From assembly GCA_964355975.1 (NCBI GenBank), contig CAYHFW010000052.1, positions 1-11,728 on the forward strand: a stretch of 11,728 nt of DNA. Direction: 5' to 3'. The notes under the pieces are model-generated. The model worked only from the letters and a program-made list of their open reading frames with translations, had not been told where the DNA came from and did not search any database. A program made the translations under genes and the position numbers. Origin of the DNA: F1-60-MAGs104 sp964355975. GTDB lineage: Bacteria > Planctomycetota > Phycisphaerae > Phycisphaerales > SM1A02. Positions 7,078 to 11,728 of this stretch are shown in pieces (positions within the stretch are counted from its first letter, which is position 1; each line of letters begins with the position of its first letter).

Positions 7078-8358
7078 ATGCAATCCAACACCCCACTCAC
7101 GCGCCGAATCTTCTTGCAACAGGGAATCACGCTTGCGTCGCTGGTCGCAACTGTGCCGTGGTTTCTTGAGAAGTCTGCGCTTGGCATGCTGCCCGCCGAC
7201 CTGCGAGTCACGAGTCAAGCAGGCGTGCCAGAAGATCGCATCCTTGTTGTTGTGCAACTCGGTGGAGGAAATGACGGCCTCAATACGGTGATCCCGTACG
7301 GCTCGGATGACTATTACAGGTTGCGCCCGCAACTTGCGATTGCCGCACCGAATGCGAACAACGGCGCACTGCAACTCGACAGCAAGATTGGCATCGGTCT
7401 GCATCCGAATCTCACCGGGTTCAAGGAACTCATGGACAGCGGCCGCATGGCGATTGTGCAAGGAGTCGGCTATCCAAATCCGAATCGATCGCACTTTGCG
7501 TCGATGGACATCTGGCACACTGGCAAATCACAGGGCCGAGGCAATGGATGGATCGGCCGATACGTCGACAACGCTTGCAATGGTTCGCCCCAAGCAGATG
7601 CAGAGATCGCAATCGGGCGCACTGCTCCCCTTGCGATGTTCGGTGAGTTGCACAAGCCAGTTGCGTTCGAGAATGCACGACTCTTTCAGTGGACCGGAAA
7701 GGAACTTCCAGGTTCGCTTGAAGCGCCCTACGAGGCGATGAACCGAGCGGGCGCGCTTGACGGAGTCGCCGCAGGATCGCAAGCAGCCTTCCTCATGCGC
7801 ACCGCGCTCGATGCACAACTCTCGAGCGATCGAATTCGCGCCGCGATGGACAAGACGCCACTCGTCTCCTATCCAAACTCGCAATTGGCCACGCAAATGA
7901 AGTCGATCGGCGCGATGATTCGAGATCAAATGAAGACCCGCGTCTACTACGCGTCGATCGCGGGCTTCGACACACACGGAGGACAGGCTGGAGCGCACGG
8001 CAATCTCATGCGACAAGTCGGCGATGCGCTGCTGGCGTTTCAGAATGATCTCAAGGCGCAAGGCAATGACACGCGCGTCGTGACAGTTGTGTTCAGCGAG
8101 TTTGGTCGGCGCGTCAACCAGAATGCGTCGGGCGGAACGGACCACGGAACCGCGGCGCCGATGTTCTTGATGGGCGCGGGCGTGAACGGCGGAGTGCACG
8201 GAACACACCCTTCGCTGACCGACCTCGATCAGGGCGATCTCAAGTTCACATGCGACTTTCGTTCGGTCTACGCCACAGTGCTCGAACAGTGGATGGGCGC
8301 ACCATCAAAGAAGATTCTTGGCGCGACTTACCCAACACTCAAACTGCTCCGCGGCTAG
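7078..8358 (+). CDS. DUF1501 family protein, Tat-exported, sulfatase/phosphatase-like fold
   Basis: The 426-residue protein starts with a twin-arginine signal (TRRIFLQ, residues 8-14, then a hydrophobic run to about 29), so it should be folded in the cytoplasm and exported by Tat. The mature part has DUF1501 hallmarks: VVVQLGGGNDGLNTVIPY (57-74), SHFASMDIWHTG, FDTHGGQ with D298 and H300, FSEFGRR, and TDHGTAAPMF with D355 and H356. The family is distantly related to the alkaline phosphatase/sulfatase superfamily, and these Asp/His sites are where metals would be expected. Actual substrates are not established. ATG 7078 is preceded by GGAG at 5-nt spacing; the frame is open upstream but that part overlaps DUF1800. 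It closes the five-gene cluster and converges on dinG after 16 nt. Very secure as a family assignment. Confidence 0.95.
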   Translation: MQSNTPLTRRIFLQQGITLASLVATVPWFLEKSALGMLPADLRVTSQAGVPEDRILVVVQLGGGNDGLNTVIPYGSDDYYRLRPQLAIAAPNANNGALQLDSKIGIGLHPNLTGFKELMDSGRMAIVQGVGYPNPNRSHFASMDIWHTGKSQGRGNGWIGRYVDNACNGSPQADAEIAIGRTAPLAMFGELHKPVAFENARLFQWTGKELPGSLEAPYEAMNRAGALDGVAAGSQAAFLMRTALDAQLSSDRIRAAMDKTPLVSYPNSQLATQMKSIGAMIRDQMKTRVYYASIAGFDTHGGQAGAHGNLMRQVGDALLAFQNDLKAQGNDTRVVTVVFSEFGRRVNQNASGGTDHGTAAPMFLMGAGVNGGVHGTHPSLTDLDQGDLKFTCDFRSVYATVLEQWMGAPSKKILGATYPTLKLLRG

Positions 8359-8359
8359 T

Positions 8360-8384
8360 GGAGCGACAGCGCAGTCACCGCTCC
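8360..8384. terminator. Possible bidirectional terminator between DUF1501 and dinG
   Basis: GGAGCG (8360-8365) and CGCTCC (8379-8384) form a 6-bp perfect stem with a 13-nt loop, right at the 16-nt convergent junction. The right arm overlaps the last dinG codons. No T-run follows on either strand, so the call rests on position and symmetry only. Confidence 0.35.
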
Positions 8385-10411
8385 GAGAGATCGAACGCTT
8401 GATCGTCGCCATCATGCCCCATGACCTCGATGGGAATCCCATCAGGAAGCGCGTCGAGAAAGAGCCTTCCATAGCCCTTGTTGGCGATGCGTGAGTCGAG
8501 CACGACGACGCGTCCAGTGTCGTTGGCACTGCGAACGAGTCGACCGAATCCCTGCCGAAATCGCATGATTGCACGAGGAAGCGAATCTTCAAAGAATGGT
8601 TTTCCACCGCGTGCTTCGATCGCTTCGTGGCGCGCTTGCACGAGCGGAGCATCCGGCACTTCGAACGGCAGGCGCGTGATGATGACGTTGCGCAAAGCGC
8701 GACCTCGCACATCAATCCCCTGCCAGAAACTTGCGACCCCAAAGAGCACGCTGCGCTCGGATTCACGAAATCGCTTCAGTAGCAGCGCGTTGGGAGTGCC
8801 CGCTCCTTGCGCGTGCACCGGAAACTCGCGCTCTGTGAGTTCTGGCATCGTCGCTTCGACAAGCGCTTGAAGTGATTTGAAACTTGTGCACAGCACGAAT
8901 GCGCCACCGTCGGTCGCGACGATGTGGTGCATGACGCGCTCGGCGAGGCAGGCGGTGTATTCGGGTGCGCGTGGATCGGGCACCTGCGGTTCGACGTACA
9001 CACGAACTTGGCGGGCGTAATCGAATGGACTTCCGAGCACAAGCACCTGCGCGTCGGACATTCCGAGCGTTGCCGCTGTGTGTGCGCAATCGCCGCGGCT
9101 CGCTGCAAGCGTTCCCGATGTCAAGACGACTGAGACATCTTGACTGAAGAGGTGCTGCGCGAGCAATGGCCCGACTTCGATCGCGGCGCTTGCGATCGTG
9201 ACCTCGGGACGCGACGCGCCTCGACCGCGCCTGCGCTGTGAAGAGCTCATCCAGTAGACGCATCCTGGCATCGACTGTGAGAGAAGCGCGGCGCACGAAG
9301 AGGCGAGCGAACTTGCGCGCTGCTGATAGCTGTTGATTTCGAATCCATCTGCTTCATCGGCTGCCCGCTCGCGCACGAGTTGCAAGAGCGTCGCGAGTGC
9401 GCGCAGTGGTTCGCTCAGAGAATCTGCGACGACATCCTTCTGGCGAATTCGAAAGTCACCCTCGGCCCCCCGCGCCTCGCGCCAACGCCAGAGGTCGCTG
9501 AAGAAACCATCCGCAGCGGTTCGGCAGACTTCGACTTGCTTGACCGCCGACTCGAGCGTGCCGTCTCCGCCTTCTTGCATCGGAGCGTCGTTGAGAGCAC
9601 CGCGCTGATTCGCGGGATTCCACAATGAACGCAACAAGAAATTGACTGCGCCTTCACTGAGGCGTGCGCCGAAGTGATCGGCCGCAACTTCTTCGAGTCC
9701 ATGGGCTTCGTCGAGAATGACGTGGTGATATGGAGGAAGAAACCCACGACCTCCGCCCGCGCGCATCGCGAGGTCGCTGAAGAAGAGCGCATGATTGCAG
9801 ATGAGAAGATCGCCGTTTTCCATCCTGCGCCGCGCGGCTTGGTAAAAGCACTTGTCGTAGGTTGGGCACTTGCGCCCCATGCAGTTTCCCGCATCCGATT
9901 GCACGTGCTCCCAGATTGCATGGGATGGCATCACTGCGAGCGAGTGTTTGGTTCCATCGCGCGTCTCGTATGCCCAATCTTCGAGTCCCGCGAGCGCATG
10001 CCGTTCTTCTTCATCGCCGAAGAGGCGCTCTTGCCGGGCGCTTGCGAGTTTGAGTCGGCGCAACGACACATAATTGCCTCTGCCCTTTACGAGAACTGTG
10101 CTGAATTCCTCTGGAATCACTGCGTTGAGCAGCGGAATGTCTTTCTCGACCAACTGTTCTTGCAAGGCGATTGTGTTGGTGCAGATGATGACGCGTTCGC
10201 GGTGCTCGACGATGCGGCGAATCGCTGGCAAGAGGTAGGCGAAACTTTTGCCGACTCCAGTGCCAGCTTCGACCATCAACCGACCTTTGCGATCAAGGCA
10301 CGCATCGATCGCTGACGCCATCTCAATCTGCTGAGGTCGCGTTTCAAATCCAGTGAGCCGCTTGGCAACTGGTCCAGTGTCTGAGAGAAAAAGTGCGGCG
10401 TCGAGCGCCAT
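8375..10411 (-). CDS. dinG: DinG-family ATP-dependent DNA helicase
   Basis: This 678-residue superfamily 2, XPD-like helicase probably unwinds DNA (5'-3' in characterised DinG) during repair or replication-fork conflicts. It has a Q-motif-like ETRPQQ (residues 23-28), Walker A EAGTGVGKS (48-56) and DEAH (234-237). Motif VI is QGFGRLVRS (620-628). The Fe-S region keeps C177, C182 and C188 with the spacing seen in E. coli DinG (x4, x5). The first expected cysteine, in the KGRGNYxC motif, is serine here (S116), and C205 in LLICNHALF is an extra nearby cysteine. No 3'-5' exonuclease domain is fused. The ATG at 10411 has GAGG too close to act as a normal ribosome site. A TAGACT -10-like box ends 6 nt upstream, so the mRNA may be leaderless. 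The gene stands alone, divergent from the ChaN-like gene. Confidence 0.93.
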   Translation of the reverse strand: MALDAALFLSDTGPVAKRLTGFETRPQQIEMASAIDACLDRKGRLMVEAGTGVGKSFAYLLPAIRRIVEHRERVIICTNTIALQEQLVEKDIPLLNAVIPEEFSTVLVKGRGNYVSLRRLKLASARQERLFGDEEERHALAGLEDWAYETRDGTKHSLAVMPSHAIWEHVQSDAGNCMGRKCPTYDKCFYQAARRRMENGDLLICNHALFFSDLAMRAGGGRGFLPPYHHVILDEAHGLEEVAADHFGARLSEGAVNFLLRSLWNPANQRGALNDAPMQEGGDGTLESAVKQVEVCRTAADGFFSDLWRWREARGAEGDFRIRQKDVVADSLSEPLRALATLLQLVRERAADEADGFEINSYQQRASSLASSCAALLSQSMPGCVYWMSSSQRRRGRGASRPEVTIASAAIEVGPLLAQHLFSQDVSVVLTSGTLAASRGDCAHTAATLGMSDAQVLVLGSPFDYARQVRVYVEPQVPDPRAPEYTACLAERVMHHIVATDGGAFVLCTSFKSLQALVEATMPELTEREFPVHAQGAGTPNALLLKRFRESERSVLFGVASFWQGIDVRGRALRNVIITRLPFEVPDAPLVQARHEAIEARGGKPFFEDSLPRAIMRFRQGFGRLVRSANDTGRVVVLDSRIANKGYGRLFLDALPDGIPIEVMGHDGDDQAFDLSER

Positions 10412-10417
10412 CCTCGC

Positions 10418-10423
10418 AGTCTA
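10418..10423 (-). promoter_or_regulatory. Candidate -10 element for dinG
   Basis: On the minus strand TAGACT (TAnnnT type) ends 6 nt before the dinG ATG, predicting a start at or next to the initiation codon. No convincing -35 box is seen at 16-18 nt spacing. The position mirrors the boxes at 192 and 10576. Confidence 0.35.
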
Positions 10424-10452
10424 ATCACCACAGTGCAGCGGATGCTTCGGCT

Positions 10453-10564
10453 GCGCGAGTTCCCGAGTCGAGCAATCCTGCGCAGCTCGGCGAGGGCTGT
10501 TTGAGCGCCGAGTGAAGCATTCCGCCGCGATCACACTGGATTGATTCCGCCGCGCTCACACTGA
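10453..10564 (+). repeat. Dispersed intergenic hairpin repeat, copy 2, with internal tandem duplication
   Basis: Positions 10478-10543 match copy 1 (50-115) at about 62 of 66 bases. Positions 10453-10480 match the last 28 nt of the window (11701-11728) at 25 of 28. CTCGGCG (10486-10492) and CGCCGAG (10506-10512) form a perfect 7-bp stem with a 13-nt loop. A 25-bp tail unit beginning ATTCCGCCGCG (10519-10543) is followed at once by a second, partial unit (10544-10564) with two mismatches in 21. Copy 1 has only one unit. The element fills most of the 177-nt spacer between the divergent dinG and ChaN-like genes and ends 12 nt before the latter's -10-like box. Confidence 0.7.
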
Positions 10565-10572
10565 CTGCCGAC

Positions 10573-10581
10573 TGCTAGCCT
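10573..10581 (+). promoter_or_regulatory. Candidate extended -10 element for the ChaN-like gene
   Basis: TG-C-TAGCCT is an extended -10 pattern (TGn then TAnnnT), followed by CGC. It ends 7 nt before the ATG at 10589, which would make the mRNA leaderless. This fits the lack of any Shine-Dalgarno site there. CTCACA at 10555-10560, inside the duplicated repeat unit, is a weak -35 match at 15-nt spacing. Confidence 0.4.
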
Positions 10582-10588
10582 CGCAACG

Positions 10589-11566
10589 ATGCAATCCGAC
10601 TGCTTCGTTCGATCGCTCCCGCGGGTATGGCTGCCAGTGTTCTGCATCGCGCTCCTCTGCGGTTGCGCCACTCCAAAGCGCTCGCCTGCGCAGCAGATCG
10701 CTGACGCGCCCGCCTGCGAATCGCTGCTCTGCTTCGATGGAGCGACACGCGAGCAAATCACATGGTTTGAGGTGCTGCTTCGCGTGGGGCGATCCAATGC
10801 GATCTTTGTCGGAGAAACACATGATGACGCGAGTGGCCACCGCGTTGAGCAGGCGCTCGTCGTTGCCTTCTTGCTCGCGCATCCACACGGGGCACTCAGT
10901 TTCGAGATGCTCGAACGCGACGAACAAGGCAAGGTCGACGCATTTCTCAAGGGTGAACTGACCCGCGATGCATTCATTGACGAGACGGGATCGCGCAACT
11001 GGGCAGAGAAAGACTCGTGGCTGCCGTGGTACCAGCCGATGATCGACGCGGCGCGCACCGCGGGAACTCCGGTGGTCGCTGCGAACGCTCCACGCAAATA
11101 TGTCTCGCAGGCGCTGCGCGATGGGTACGAACCGCTGCTTGCCCTGCCTGCTGAGGAGCGCGCCTGTTTCGAAATCGATCCGAACATCACGCGCGATGGA
11201 GACTGGGAGCGACTCAAGAAATTGATGGTTGAACTGCACGAAGAGCGCGCTGCGAAAAACAACATCGAAGTCGTGCTGCCCACCGACGATGAGGTCGACC
11301 GAGTCCACAGGTCGCAGCGTTTATGGGATCGCACGATGGGCACAAGCGCTGCGCTCGCATTCATGCGCGATGGATCAGTTCTGCACTGCGCAGGCGGATT
11401 TCATCTTGAAGAACAACTCGGAACTGTCGCGCAGTTCAAGTTGCGCTGCCCCGATGCCAAGACGCTCGTGATCAGTCTGCAACCCACCGCAGAATCCGTC
11501 GTCGAGAGTGACGAGATTCACAAGGCAGATATCGTGATTCACACACGCGTTGCGCCGACTCGGTGA
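10589..11566 (+). CDS. ChaN-like lipoprotein (Cofac_haem_bdg family)
   Basis: The 325-residue protein starts with a lipoprotein signal: a positive N-terminus, a hydrophobic core at 13-24 and a lipobox LCGC with C26 as the lipidated residue. Cysteine before the Gly is unusual but tolerated. The mature part fits the ChaN / haem-binding uptake family (PF04187, EreA-TIKI-like fold): IFVGETHDD (72-80, with E76 and H78), an LSFEMLERD strand, WLPWYQPMIDAARTAGTPVVAANAPR, and AGGFHLEEQLG near the end (H272). ChaN has been proposed to take part in haem or iron uptake, but planctomycete homologues are uncharacterised. It should sit on the periplasmic face of a membrane. It stands alone with no Shine-Dalgarno site; a TAGCCT box ends 7 nt upstream. 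Repeat sequence flanks it on both sides. Confidence 0.88.
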   Translation: MQSDCFVRSLPRVWLPVFCIALLCGCATPKRSPAQQIADAPACESLLCFDGATREQITWFEVLLRVGRSNAIFVGETHDDASGHRVEQALVVAFLLAHPHGALSFEMLERDEQGKVDAFLKGELTRDAFIDETGSRNWAEKDSWLPWYQPMIDAARTAGTPVVAANAPRKYVSQALRDGYEPLLALPAEERACFEIDPNITRDGDWERLKKLMVELHEERAAKNNIEVVLPTDDEVDRVHRSQRLWDRTMGTSAALAFMRDGSVLHCAGGFHLEEQLGTVAQFKLRCPDAKTLVISLQPTAESVVESDEIHKADIVIHTRVAPTR

Positions 11567-11576
11567 TCGCCCTCCA

Positions 11577-11597
11577 CCGCATGTGCTGAGAATGCGG
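11577..11597 (+). terminator. Possible terminator after the ChaN-like gene
   Basis: CCGCAT (11577-11582) and ATGCGG (11592-11597) form a 6-bp perfect stem with a 9-nt loop, starting 10 nt after the stop codon. The downstream bases contain only short T runs (CTTTGCT), so this is a weak intrinsic terminator at best. Confidence 0.4.
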
Positions 11598-11600
11598 CGC

Positions 11601-11728
11601 TGGGCGTGACTTTGCTCTCGCTCGCGGTTCGCTTGCGTACCCGCGCTGCCTTGCTGTATTGGCGTCCTTCGCTTGCGTGCCAGCGGCGGAATCTTCGCTC
11701 GCGCGAGTTCCCGAGCCGAGCAAGTCTG
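11601..11728 (+). repeat. Repeat-like non-coding tract ending in repeat copy 3 (cut by the window)
   Basis: TTCGCTTGCGT occurs at 11628 and again at 11668, exactly 40 nt apart, with a similar continuation (CC then GCG). A shortened form, TTCGCTCGCG, follows at 11694. The last 28 nt (11701-11728) match 10453-10480 at 25 positions, so a third copy of the dispersed repeat starts here and runs off the window. No credible coding frame is present. The whole tract probably belongs to the same repeat family as 10453-10564. Confidence 0.5.

Noticed and set aside
9674..10315. A 213-codon plus-strand frame inside dinG
   Set aside because: It covers the antisense of the Walker A, Fe-S and DEAH regions of a clear helicase; no independent evidence supports it.
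10453..10564. The repeat as a CRISPR fragment or integron attC site
   Set aside because: There are no regular spacers, no multiple units at 60-70 nt intervals and no cas or integrase gene. The tandem units are directly adjacent.

Overview
The window reads as ordinary chromosomal DNA of a planctomycete, most likely of the Phycisphaerae type. The main clues are an adjacent DUF1800 plus Tat-exported DUF1501 gene pair, which is characteristic of Planctomycetes and allied phyla, and moderately high G+C with tightly packed genes. There are also few clear Shine-Dalgarno sites at operon heads and a DinG helicase of the kind seen in that phylum. The phylum call is an inference from gene content. No rRNA, tRNA, CRISPR array, phage gene or transposase is visible, and all genes that lie fully inside the window look intact.

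Layout. Positions 1-203 are intergenic and hold one copy of a dispersed hairpin repeat (50-115). A small membrane-anchored protein of unknown function (204-659, +) meets NAD-dependent DNA ligase LigA (654-2747, -) tail to tail, with a 6-nt overlap. LigA sits 9 nt behind a DUF4442/hotdog thioesterase-like gene (2757-3350, -). A compact divergent promoter at 3334-3343 separates this minus-strand pair from a plus-strand cluster of five genes. These are a TIM-barrel sugar isomerase/epimerase-like protein (3365-4207), an FmdB-type protein whose zinc ribbon has lost its cysteines (4210-4497), a polytopic membrane protein (4500-5573), DUF1800 (5570-7063) and DUF1501 (7078-8358). Junctions in this cluster are 2 nt, 2 nt, a 4-nt ATGA overlap and 14 nt, so it is almost certainly one operon. 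A DinG-family helicase (8375-10411, -) converges on it. A second copy of the repeat (10453-10564) lies between the divergent dinG and a ChaN-like lipoprotein gene (10589-11566, +). The window ends in a repeat-like tract (11601-11728) whose last 28 nt restart the same repeat.

How the genes work together. LigA and DinG are DNA-maintenance enzymes. DUF1501 (alkaline phosphatase/sulfatase-like fold, Tat signal) and DUF1800 are probably partners at the cell envelope; DUF1800 has no export signal of its own. The isomerase-like enzyme, the membrane protein and the degenerate FmdB protein are plausibly functionally tied to them through co-transcription, but no substrate can be read from the sequence.

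The most interesting points are the quasi-symmetric bidirectional promoter at 3334-3343 and a recurrent TAnnnT (-10-like) element 6-7 nt before several start codons, which suggests leaderless mRNAs. Others are the DinG Fe-S site with serine in place of the first cysteine, the FmdB protein with a C/H/H/S ligand set, and the dispersed hairpin repeat with an internal 25-bp tandem duplication.
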